34,395 nt of DNA from Candidatus Sumerlaeota bacterium. GTDB lineage: Bacteria; Sumerlaeota; Sumerlaeia; JAPLSS01. Made by a program: the position numbers and the translations under genes. The stretch covers positions 1 through 34,395 of the forward strand of contig JAPLSS010000776.1 of the NCBI GenBank assembly GCA_026398515.1, read 5' to 3'. Position 1 is the stretch's first letter. The number at the start of each line of letters is the position of its first letter. Shown in pieces: positions 8,638-17,952 of the stretch. Below the pieces are notes generated by a model. It was not told the DNA's origin, ran no database searches, and worked only from the letters and a program-made list of their open reading frames with translations.

Positions 8638-11600
8638 ATGAGATGTCGCAGGTTCGTATCGCTGGTGTGCGCGGCCCTTTTCGCGTGCGCCGCTCTTTCC
8701 GCCCTTGCCGCTGAACCCGGCGCGCCGCCCGAGAAAGGGCAAGCCCAGGCCATCCTCGACGCGACTGGCGTCAAGGGCGGCGTCATCATCCACGTCGGCT
8801 GCGGCGACGGCCGACTGACCGCCGCGCTGCACGCGAACGACAGTTACGTCGTTCAAGGCCTGGACGCCGACGCGAAGAACGTCGATGCGGCTCGAAAAAA
8901 CATCCAGACGCTTAGCCTTTATGGCAAGGTAACAGCCGAGCCGTGGTCCGGCAAGCAACTGCCCTATATTGAGAATTTTGCCAACCTCGTCGTGGTGGAG
9001 GACGCCAACGCGGTCCCCATCGACGAGGCGATGCGCGTGCTGGCGCCGAACGGCGTGGCCTACGTGAAAAGCGGCGGCCCTTCGGCCCCTTCGACAGGCT
9101 CAGGGCTGGCAGGCTCAGGGCAGGGCCAATGGACGAAGGCCGTCAAGCCGCGCCCCCAGGACATCGACGAATGGACGCACTACCTGCACGACCCCAGCAA
9201 CAACGCCGTGGCGCACGACAAGGAGATCGCCCCGCCGACCCGCTTGCAGTGGATCGAAGGGCCGCGCACGTCGCGCCACCACGACCACATGTCGGCCATC
9301 AGCGCCATGGTCTCGGCCAACGGGCGCAATTTCTACATTTTCGACGAATCCCCGCGCGAGTCGATCCTGATCCCCTCGGAGTTCCGGCTGGTGGCGCGCG
9401 ACGCCTTCAACGGCGCCGAACTGTGGGAACGCCCCATCGGCCCGTGGGAGACCCAGCTGCTGCCGCTCAAAAGCGGCCCCTACATGCTGACCCGCCGGCT
9501 GGTGGCCGCGGGCGACCGGGTGTATGCGACGCTGGCGCTGGACGCGCCGTTGACCGCCATCGACGCCGCCACGGGACAGACGGTCCTCACCTACGAGGGG
9601 ACCGCGGCGACCGAGGAGATCATCCTTCTGGATGGCACGCTCTACTTGATCGTGGCCGACCCGGCGCAGGTGCATGGCAACCCGGACAATCGCCCTTTGA
9701 AGACCCTTACGGAGGCCGTGAGCCTGAAGTCGGATCCCTCGTGGGGCGCCTCGCCACGGGCGGTGATGGCCGTGGACGCCGCCACCGGGGCCATCAAGTG
9801 GCGGGCGACATCGCCCGTCGTTCCGATGACGCTGGCGGCGGATAGCCAGGGGGTGTACTTCCACGACGGCGGCAAGATCATCTGCCTGGACCCGGCCACC
9901 GGCCAGCTGCGCTGGCAATCGCCGCCGATCCCGGTGCGCGAGTCGATGTTCAGCAAGGACTCGACGACCTTGGTCGTGAAAGACGGCGTCGTGCTCCTGG
10001 CGGGCGGGGAAATCTCCCAGGTTGCCGCCAAGAGCCAGGACGGCGCCAAACGCCAAGCCGTCCCACGGCGCGCAGGCGCCGCAAAGTCGGCAACCGCCAC
10101 AAAATCGAAAGGCGCCGCAAAATCGGCAGGCCCCGCGAAACTCGCGGAGGCTGCGAAAACGCCGGAAGACGCCGAGGCAGCGGACGCCGCGGAAGCGGTG
10201 GATGGCGGCGCAGCCGCCAAGCGCGGCCTCGGCAGGCAGACCGGCCTGTGCGCGGTCTCGGCCGCCGATGGCTCGCTGCTGTGGAGCGCCTCCGAGCCGT
10301 ACACGTGGGGCGGGGCGCTCATGGACGTTCTAGTGACGGACGGCCTGGTGTGGAGCGGCGACGTGGCCTCCGGCTCCAATTCCGGGACGATGATCGGCCG
10401 CGACCCGCGCACCGGCGAGATCAAGAAGCAGTTCCCTCCCGACGTCGACATCTTCTGGTTCCATCATCGCTGCTACCGGGCCAAGGCCACCGACAACTTC
10501 CTGCTCTACTCGCGCACGGGCATCGAGTTCGTCGATCCCGAGGAGGAGCATTGGATCACCAACCATTGGGTTCGCGGCGGCTGCCTGTACGGGATCATGC
10601 CGTGCAATGGACTCGTCTACAACCCGCCACATCCCTGCGCCTGCTACAGCGAAACGAAGTTGTATGGCTTCAACGCCGTCGCGCCGCCGTCGAAGACATG
10701 GACCCCGCCGCGCGAAGTCCCCGACGACGGTCGCCTCCAATCCGCCCCTGCCGCGGCTCAAATCGAAAACCCAAAACCCCAAATCGAAAATCCTTCCGAC
10801 TGGCCGACCTATCGCCACGACGCCGCGCGCAGCGGCGCCACCGCGGCCGCCGTGCCGACGGCCGGTCTGAAGAGGAATTGGCAAACCGAACTCGGCGGCC
10901 GGCTGACCCCGATGACCGTCGCCGGCGGCAAGGTGTTCGTCTCGTCCATCGACACGCACACGGTTCACGCGCTGGACGAAAAGACCGGCAAGGCGCTCTG
11001 GTCGTTCACCGCCGGCGGGCGAGTCGATTCGCCGCCAACGATCTGGCGGGGACGCGCGCTGTTCGGTTCGACCGACGGCCACGTCTACTGCCTGAACGCC
11101 GCTGACGGCCAACTCCTGTGGAAGTTCCGCGCCGCCCCCGAAGAGCGCTTCCTGGGCGCGTACGACCAGATCGAATCCGTCTGGCCCGTTCCGGGAAGCG
11201 TTCTGATTCAGAATGACCCTTCGGCAGGCTCAGGGCAGGCGTCGCTGTATTGCGTCGCCGGCCGATCGATGTTCCTCGACGGCGGGCTGCGCATGCTGCG
11301 GCTCGATCCGGCGACCGGCCGCAAGATGTCCGAGACGATCATGGACCAGAACGACCCGGCCACCGGCCAGAACCTCCAGAGCCACGTCGTCGGGTTGAAC
11401 ATGCCGGTGGCGCTGCCGGACATCCTCTCCAGCGACGGGCGCTACGTGTACATGCGCTCCTTGCCGTTCACCCTGGATGGGCAGCGCAAGTTCGTGGATT
11501 ACGTGGACGTGAAGGATCAGCAGGGCGACGACCGGCACCTGTTCAGCCCGACCGGCTTCCTCGACGACACGATGTGGCATCGCTCGTATTGGGTGTGGGG

Positions 11601-12273
11601 GCGCGCGTGGGCGTCGGGCGCCGGCGGCTATCACAAGGCCGGGACCGTCACTCCCGCCGGACGCGTGCTCGTTTTCGACGATGCGAACGTCTACGGATAC
11701 GGGCGGCTGCCGCAGTATTACAAGTGGACCACGCCGATGGAGTTCCGCGTGTTCGCTATGAACAAGGATGCGCAGCCGGCTCCGGCCGCCAAAGAGCGGC
11801 CCAAGGCCGGCGAACCCATTAGGTCCGAACTCTCGAAAAAGGAGAAAAAGGCCGAGAAGAATGCCGGCCCGGGGCCGTCGGGGCCTGCCGCCGAGTGGAG
11901 CGCGGAGGCGCCCGTGCAGGTCTGCGCCGCAACGCTCGCGGAGAAGACGCTGTTCCTGGCCGGGCCGCCCGACGTGGTGGACGAGGAATTGGCCGCGCGG
12001 TCGTTCGGCGATCCCGACACGCAGAAACGGCTGGCTGAGCAGGAAGCGGCGTTTGAGGGCAAGAGGGGCGCGATCCTGCTGGCCGTGTCGGCGGCGGAGG
12101 GGAAGCCGCTGGCCTCGTACCGGCTCGATTCGACGCCCATCTTCGACGGCATGGCGGCGGCCAACGGGCGGCTCTATGTCACGACGATGGACGGCAAGGC
12201 GCTGTGCCTGGGCGCGGGCGAGGGCCAGCCGCTGCAACTCGCGCCGGATGCGACGGCGGCCGGCAAGAAATGA
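8638..12273 (+). CDS. Exported protein with methyltransferase-like Rossmann domain and PQQ-binding-like beta-propeller
   Basis: Signal peptide 'MRCRRFVSLVCAALFACAALSALAAEP'; motif I 'VIIHVGCGDGRLTAAL'; many propeller blades 'VFVSSIDTHTVHALDEKTGKALWSF', 'VYCLNAADGQLLWKF'. Confidence 0.85.
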   Translation: MRCRRFVSLVCAALFACAALSALAAEPGAPPEKGQAQAILDATGVKGGVIIHVGCGDGRLTAALHANDSYVVQGLDADAKNVDAARKNIQTLSLYGKVTAEPWSGKQLPYIENFANLVVVEDANAVPIDEAMRVLAPNGVAYVKSGGPSAPSTGSGLAGSGQGQWTKAVKPRPQDIDEWTHYLHDPSNNAVAHDKEIAPPTRLQWIEGPRTSRHHDHMSAISAMVSANGRNFYIFDESPRESILIPSEFRLVARDAFNGAELWERPIGPWETQLLPLKSGPYMLTRRLVAAGDRVYATLALDAPLTAIDAATGQTVLTYEGTAATEEIILLDGTLYLIVADPAQVHGNPDNRPLKTLTEAVSLKSDPSWGASPRAVMAVDAATGAIKWRATSPVVPMTLAADSQGVYFHDGGKIICLDPATGQLRWQSPPIPVRESMFSKDSTTLVVKDGVVLLAGGEISQVAAKSQDGAKRQAVPRRAGAAKSATATKSKGAAKSAGPAKLAEAAKTPEDAEAADAAEAVDGGAAAKRGLGRQTGLCAVSAADGSLLWSASEPYTWGGALMDVLVTDGLVWSGDVASGSNSGTMIGRDPRTGEIKKQFPPDVDIFWFHHRCYRAKATDNFLLYSRTGIEFVDPEEEHWITNHWVRGGCLYGIMPCNGLVYNPPHPCACYSETKLYGFNAVAPPSKTWTPPREVPDDGRLQSAPAAAQIENPKPQIENPSDWPTYRHDAARSGATAAAVPTAGLKRNWQTELGGRLTPMTVAGGKVFVSSIDTHTVHALDEKTGKALWSFTAGGRVDSPPTIWRGRALFGSTDGHVYCLNAADGQLLWKFRAAPEERFLGAYDQIESVWPVPGSVLIQNDPSAGSGQASLYCVAGRSMFLDGGLRMLRLDPATGRKMSETIMDQNDPATGQNLQSHVVGLNMPVALPDILSSDGRYVYMRSLPFTLDGQRKFVDYVDVKDQQGDDRHLFSPTGFLDDTMWHRSYWVWGRAWASGAGGYHKAGTVTPAGRVLVFDDANVYGYGRLPQYYKWTTPMEFRVFAMNKDAQPAPAAKERPKAGEPIRSELSKKEKKAEKNAGPGPSGPAAEWSAEAPVQVCAATLAEKTLFLAGPPDVVDEELAARSFGDPDTQKRLAEQEAAFEGKRGAILLAVSAAEGKPLASYRLDSTPIFDGMAAANGRLYVTTMDGKALCLGAGEGQPLQLAPDATAAGKK
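9078..9126. repeat. In-frame insertion of CCCTTCGACAGGCTCAGGGC-type dispersed micro-repeat (two partial units)
   Basis: GGCCCTTCGGCCCCTTCGACAGGCTCAGGGCTGGCAGGCTCAGGGCAGGG; encodes GPSAPSTGSGLAGSGQGQ. Confidence 0.8.
10760..10793. repeat. In-frame low-complexity repeat AAATCGAAAA(C/T)CC
   Basis: AAATCGAAAACCCAAAACCCCAAATCGAAAATCC; encodes QIENPKPQIENP between propeller segments. Confidence 0.75.
11217..11240. repeat. In-frame insertion of CCCTTCGGCAGGCTCAGGGCAGGC micro-repeat
   Basis: Same core as 9078-9126 and 13068-13085; encodes DPSAGSGQA. Confidence 0.8.
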
Positions 12274-12283
12274 GATCCCCATA

Positions 12284-13057
12284 ATGCCCCCGCAACCGCC
12301 CCGCGTGTGCGCCTTGATGGCGCATCCCGACGACATCGAGTTCATCTGCGCCGGAACGCTGATCGCCCTGGGGCAAGCGGGGTGTCCCATCACGATGATC
12401 ACCATGACCGCCGGCGATTGCGGCAGCCGCGAGCACGACCAGCAGGCCATCGCCGCGATCCGCCGCGCCGAGGCCGCGCGTTCGGCGCGACTGCTGGGCG
12501 CGGAGTACGTGTGCCTCGAGTTCGAAGACCTGCGCATCTTCCGCGACAACGATTCGGCGCAGCGGGTGACGGAAGCTCTTCGCCGCGCGCGTCCGGACGT
12601 CCTGATCACTCATTCGCCCGTCGACTACATGGGCGACCACGAGGAGACGAGCCGGATGGCCCGCGACGCCTGTTTCTTCGCGCCGATTCCGAACTACCGG
12701 ACGTTCGCGGCCGACGTGGCGCCGATCCTCGACGCGGCGCCGGCGCTGTATTTCGGCGACCCGATCCAGGGGCGCGATTACTTTCACAACCTGATCGAGC
12801 CGCAATTCTACGTCGACATCGCCGACGCCATGGAGAAGAAGGTGGAGATGCTCTGCTGCCATGCCAGCCAACGCGACTGGCTGCGGGCGCAGCACGGCGT
12901 GGACGAATACGTAGAAATGCTGAAGGAGTGGAACGCCATGCGCGGGGCCGAGGCCGGCGCGCCGTACGCCGAGGCCTTTCGTCAATACCTCGGCCACGGC
13001 TTCCCGCAAGAGAACGTGTTGGCGCGGTGGATCGGCGAAAGAATCAGGACGAAGTAG
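12284..13057 (+). CDS. PIG-L/LmbE family deacetylase
   Basis: 'VCALMAHPDDIEFICAGTLIAL' (AHPDD motif), 'LITHSPVDYMGDHEETSRMARDACFFA'. Confidence 0.92.
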   Translation: MPPQPPRVCALMAHPDDIEFICAGTLIALGQAGCPITMITMTAGDCGSREHDQQAIAAIRRAEAARSARLLGAEYVCLEFEDLRIFRDNDSAQRVTEALRRARPDVLITHSPVDYMGDHEETSRMARDACFFAPIPNYRTFAADVAPILDAAPALYFGDPIQGRDYFHNLIEPQFYVDIADAMEKKVEMLCCHASQRDWLRAQHGVDEYVEMLKEWNAMRGAEAGAPYAEAFRQYLGHGFPQENVLARWIGERIRTK

Positions 13058-13067
13058 GCCCGCCTTG

Positions 13068-13085
13068 CCCTTCGACAGGCTCAGG
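13068..13085. repeat. CCCTTCGACAGGCTCAGG micro-repeat, intergenic copy
   Basis: Same core as the copies inside the PQQ gene. Confidence 0.8.
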
Positions 13086-13148
13086 AACCGCGTCCGAGGC
13101 TGGCTTTGGTAGCGGGCGCCGGCATCCAGTCTACCCCGGACATAGTCC

Positions 13149-13168
13149 CCGAGCGAAGCCGAGGGGCA
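13149..13168. repeat. CCCCGAGCGAAGCCGAGGGG micro-repeat
   Basis: Second micro-repeat type within the same convergent intergenic gap; CCCC...GGGG ends. Confidence 0.6.
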
Positions 13169-13176
13169 GGGGAGGC

Positions 13177-14232
13177 CTACTTCCCCAACGCGGGCGGCGG
13201 GGTGGTGGTCAGGCGCGCCAAGGAGACGCGAGTGACCAGCGGAACAAACCCCGCCTTCGCCTCGACCTCATACGCCATCCGGGCGTTGTCCTCGTTGACG
13301 CAGTAGTCGACCGTGAACACCGGCAGGCCCGCCTTGAGATACTTCTGATATTGCTCGGTCCATCGCGCGGTCGACGATTCATCCTTGTAGCGGTTGGCGA
13401 TGTCGCCGCCCTTGGGGCTGTCCCACTTGGCGTTGGCCTTGCCGCGGAAGCAGATGTCCTCGGCGCCGACGCCGTCGATGGCTTTCGCGTAGCGCGGGTC
13501 CTCGTCCAATAAATCCGGGGCGTTCTGAGCGACGACGAGGAACTCCGGGTCTTCCTTGCGGGCGGTCTCGCGCAATTCGAGGATGAAGTCGACCATCGCC
13601 TGGGCGGGATTGTCGATCCCGGCCTTCTTCGCGGCGGCCTTGACCTTCGGCTCTTCGTAGGCCCCGACCCAGTCCATGTAGATGCCGTCGTAGCCGTCGG
13701 CCAGCGCCTTGCGCAGGAGACTGTCCTTGCCGCTGATGGCGATGTCGCGCCATTGCGGGTCCCAATACGCCGCCGGGTAATCCTCGCTCCAGCCGTCGGG
13801 ATCGGCCATGAGGAGAAACGCGGGAACGCCGGGGCCGTCTTTGGTCGGCGTCTTCCAGTCCGCCTGCCAATAGGTTCGGTACGACTCGGCTTCCGCGACG
13901 GAGACATAGGCCAGAACGATCCGGCCAGGCCGCGCGGCCCTAAGACTCTGCACGGCGCCCTTGGAATCCCAGTCTTCGTCGCCTTTGAGCGTGTTGGTCG
14001 GCTCCAGGACGATCAGGTCGTAGCCCGTGTTCGCCAGTTCCTCGATCGCGCCTTTGCGGCTGACGTCGTCGATCAGGTACATCCAAGTTTTGGCGTTTTT
14101 CAGCCGCTCAAACCGGCTGCCGGCGGCGGGCCGGCTTTGAGCCGGCGTGTCCGCGCCGCGGGCGAGGAAGACGCATAGCGCAAGACAGATCGGAAGAATG
14201 GCGAATCTTAGAGATTGTGAAATCCAAAGCAT
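13177..14232 (-). CDS. Exported TM1410/GH114-like putative glycoside hydrolase (endo alpha-1,4 polygalactosaminidase-like)
   Basis: Signal peptide 'MLWISQSLRFAILPICLALCVFLARG'; 'TWMYLIDDVSRKGAIEELANTGYDLIVLEP', 'GYDGIYMDWVGAYEEP', 'VFTVDYCVNEDNARMAYE'. Confidence 0.8.
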   Translation of the reverse strand: MLWISQSLRFAILPICLALCVFLARGADTPAQSRPAAGSRFERLKNAKTWMYLIDDVSRKGAIEELANTGYDLIVLEPTNTLKGDEDWDSKGAVQSLRAARPGRIVLAYVSVAEAESYRTYWQADWKTPTKDGPGVPAFLLMADPDGWSEDYPAAYWDPQWRDIAISGKDSLLRKALADGYDGIYMDWVGAYEEPKVKAAAKKAGIDNPAQAMVDFILELRETARKEDPEFLVVAQNAPDLLDEDPRYAKAIDGVGAEDICFRGKANAKWDSPKGGDIANRYKDESSTARWTEQYQKYLKAGLPVFTVDYCVNEDNARMAYEVEAKAGFVPLVTRVSLARLTTTPPPALGK

Positions 14233-14250
14233 TGGATGATTCCTTTGCTT

Positions 14251-14333
14251 TGTATGGAGTCCCGTCTTCGAGCGGTTCGTCAGCGAAACGCAACGACTCA
14301 CGACGAAGACCACTTGAAGGCGGAACTCCCTAC
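14251..14333. repeat. Decayed family 1 nested palindrome (copy C)
   Basis: TGTATGGAGTCCCGTCTTCGAGCGG...CTTGAAGGCGGAACTCCCTAC. Confidence 0.65.
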
Positions 14334-14337
14334 TCAA

Positions 14338-17300
14338 TCATTCCAATTCGAACAGATCCACGTCCCACGGCTTGACCGTGGTCTCGCCTTCGTGGCGCTC
14401 GCCGGTCAGGAGGCTGCGCCAGCGCGCCGGCTGGCCGTCGATCTCGATGCGCGCTTTCGCCGGCTCCTTGCCCAACCCCACGACATAGCCGAGGCGCCGT
14501 CTGCCCCTCTCCGCCGTCCGGAACTCCACCGGCTTCGACGTCTTCCCATCCGGCCCGATGCAGCGCGCGAGGCGTTGGATTCCGGCCCCTTCCAGCGCTT
14601 TCTCGAATGCTTGGCTGTCGGCGGCCTCGATCACCACGCCCTGGATCGCCGGCGGATTCGCGATGGGCGTTCCCTGAGGCGTCAAACTCAAGCATTCCTT
14701 GCCGATCAGGATCGTCGTCACTCCTTGCCCGGCGAGTCCGGCGACCGCCTCGCGCACGCCGGGGGAGGCGTGGCGCGCTCCGGCGACGACGAGCACGTCG
14801 AAGTCCTTGAAGCCGCCGAGCAGCATCTCTTCGGTCGCGAACCCCTGCGGCGCGTCCAGCCAACCGACCGCGTCGTAGGCGGCGATCTGCGTGTCGAGAT
14901 AGCCGACGTCGAGAATGGCCGACGGCTCCGAATACAGGAACCGGACGCGTGGCGCCGCGTCCTGGAAGGCGGCGATTTCGGGGGCGTGGCGCTGCACGGC
15001 GAGACTGTTGCGCCCGAAGGCGTCGAGCAACTGCGGCTGCGCCATGATCGAGCCTTCGAACCATTGCGTCTTCGGCTCCGTCCCCGTGCGCGACCACCAC
15101 CAGGTCATGTTGGCCTTCATGCCGTGGAGGTACGACAGCGAACGACATGAACGGCAGCGGATAGGCGATGCAATACTGCTTCGATTCCATGGTGGGGCGG
15201 GTGTCGCTGCCTTGAATGTCCAGAAAACGCGACAACGCCCAACGGTCGATCCCCTGGTAGTGGCGGCTGACCGACTGCGTCTGCCCCCTCTTGCCCTCGG
15301 CGCCTTGCAGCGTGATCTCGTTGGGAATCTTGACGTGCGCCGCCGCGTTGGGATCGCCGCGATGCACGGCGTCGGCCAACGCCTGAATGAAGGCCGTGAC
15401 GCGCGCCTCGTTCCAGCGGCACCAGTCGGTGTAGGCCGCCGGCTGCCCCGGATCGCGGGTGACGGGCTTGACCTGGTCGAACGTCTGGTAGTCCGAACCC
15501 CACGCTTCATTGAGTTTGTCGATCGACCCATAGCGGGCCTGCATGTCGGCGCGGAAGCGGGCCAGCCCGCGCTTCGAGATCTCCTCGTAGTTGGCTTCGT
15601 TCCACAGGTGATAGGCGAAGACGCCCGGCTCGGCGGCGAGGCGGCGCGCGGCCTCCTCTTGCGCCTTGCAGGCCAGATCGACCGCCTCCGGGCAGTCGAT
15701 GTCGAAGTCCATGAAGTGGCCCTTGGTCTTGCGAACGTCGGGGTAGTCCTTGACGAACCAATCCGGAACTCCCAGTTTGCCGGAGACGTCGGACCGAATG
15801 CCGAGTGCCGCGGCGGCGCGAATCCGCTCGCGGGCGGCCTCGATCGGCGCGTCCTCCGGCGCCGGCCCTTTGCCGAAGACGCGGCCGGCGCCGCCCGTGC
15901 TGGCGCCCGACAAATTGCAGCCCAGGCGCGACAACATGTCGTTGTGGTCGGGGTCCATCTGGTTGAAGCCGATGGGGAACATCAAGCGATCGCCGACGAA
16001 CCATCCGCCCTCGCGCAACTTGGCTTCCATCGCGTTGGGCGGCTGGACCGGCGGATGCGCGTCGGGCTGGGCCAGGATCGCTTCGGCTTCCTGGATCGCC
16101 TTGTCCACCAGCGGGGCCAGGCGTTCGACTTCGCGCTGGGCGAGGGTTTCGTAACCGCCGCGCGCCAGATCGGCCGGAATCCATTCGCCGAACAATTCCG
16201 CCGTGGCGAGCGTCACGTCGGGAAAGGCCATGTCGGCCTTCCGGTCGCGGCCCTTGGCGATAAGGTCCCTGAGCGTGTTGACGCGCTCTTCCAGTTGCGC
16301 AAGGCCTTTGCGCGTCTCTTCGGCCATGGCGCGAACCGGCAGGATTTCGAACCGCCAATCGCTGGAGAGCTTCCCGGAAGAAACCGCCGCGCGATGGGCG
16401 CCGGGCGCCAGGGAACCCGGCTCGAAGACAAAGGGAACCTGCGTGGCGCCGTACGAGGTCGCCGCATCGCGCCGGGCGGTCCGGGCGTCGGCTCCGTCGT
16501 CGAGAGTCAACGTCAGCGGCGCCGTTTGCGTTTCCTTGGCCACCGAAACCAACCAGGCCGTCAACTGCAGCGGCGCCGTGTCGGCCACCGGCGCGGGCGG
16601 CCCGTCCAAACTAAGTCCGAGCGTTTCGCCGCGCATCAGCAGGAGCGTGCCGAAATCCGCCGGGCGCTTGGCCTTCACGATTCCCGGCGTCCATTCGGCC
16701 CACTTCCGGCCGCCGCCGTCGCTGTCGTTGACGACGAGGGAGAATCCGAGGCGCTGGTTGTGCGTCGGCGCGCCCAGGCCGAGGCCGCTCCAGGGAATCG
16801 CGGCCTCGATCGCATAGCCATCGGCGGTCTTGGCGAAGCTCGCATGGATGTCTTCGACCGTTAGCGCGCTATCCTTGGGCGCGTAATCAATGTAGACCGG
16901 CGGCTTCTCCTTGGCCGTTCCGATGCCGAGCGCGTAGTCGCCTTCCCCGAAGCCGTCCGTCGAGCGCCGGTATTTCGTGTCGATCGCGAATTGAACGCTG
17001 TCGCCCTGCCAATAGGGTTCGGACGGATGAATGACGTCGTCGGTGACGTTGACGAGGAGATGGAGAGCATGCGCATCATGACGCAACCCGAACGAGAAAC
17101 TCAGATCGCGCTCGCCCTTCGAGACCTCGCGTTCCATGACGATGGCTTCGGCGTCGGAGACTTCCACGCTCTTTCCGACGCGCGCCATCGGCGTGCCGGC
17201 CCAGCCGTCGGCCTTCTCCATGACGGGATACACGCGGGACCGGGAGAACGGCTCCGTCTCCGGGCCGGCGGCGGAGGCGAGTTTCACGTCATCCAACCAC

Positions 17301-17821
17301 ACCGAGCCTTCCCCGTGCATGGCGAGGCGAATGACGGCCGACGCCGTGCCGGGCGGGGCGGTCAGGTCCTTCTTGACCAGGACCCACTTCGGCCCAACGC
17401 CCGACAGGCTGATTTCGCCGGATTCGACAACGTCGCCTTTCGCGTTGAGGAACCGCAGGGCTAAATGCGCCGCGTATGGTTTGCCCTCGCAGCGCGCCCA
17501 GCCGCTCAACCGGCGCTTTTCGCCGGGCGCCATCTTCTCGATCTTTAGGTCCCACCAGAACCAGGGGGTCTTCTCCTTGTAGGCGCTGACGATGCCGATG
17601 CAGCGCGCGCCCGAATGCGGCTGTTGCGCGTCCCAGACGAATTCGACTCCGGTCTGTTTGGTTTTGCTGGGAGTCCAGCCCAGGGGCAGATTCTTCCGGC
17701 CAGGGGATTCGAACCCGCCGTTTTGCGCGAGATCGGCGGCTTCAAGGGGTTTCGGTTCGGCGGCGAAGGCCGTGGCGATGAACCATGTAGCGAAAATCGA
17801 GAACAAGAGAGCAGATTTCAT
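14338..17821 (-). pseudogene. Exported CBM-containing GH42/beta-galactosidase-like enzyme, interrupted by a frameshift near 15130
   Basis: ORF 14330..17821 is enzyme-like down to 'CIAYPLPFMSFAV', then becomes nonsense; frame 14338..15531 resumes 'SYLHGMKANMTWWWSRTGTEPKTQWFEGSIMAQPQLLDAF...WDVDLFELE'. 'FAYHLWNEANYEEISKRGLARFRADMQARYGSIDKLNEAWG' is GH42-like. Confidence 0.8.
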
Positions 17822-17849
17822 TGAATGCGCCTTGGGGAGATTGGGCGGC

Positions 17850-17944
17850 GAGTTCGGAGTGACGCCTTTAGGCGTTATTCCAGGCGTTTCCGCAACCGCT
17901 CAAGGAACACCAGGAATAACGCCTAAAGGTGTCACTCCGAACTC
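17850..17944. repeat. REPIN-like nested palindrome, family 2
   Basis: GAGTTCGGAGTGACGCCTTTAGGCGTTATTCC 17850-17881 versus reverse complement arm 17913-17944, 31/32 identical; inner palindrome ACGCCTTTAGGCGT. Confidence 0.92.
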
Positions 17945-17952
17945 ACGGCGGC

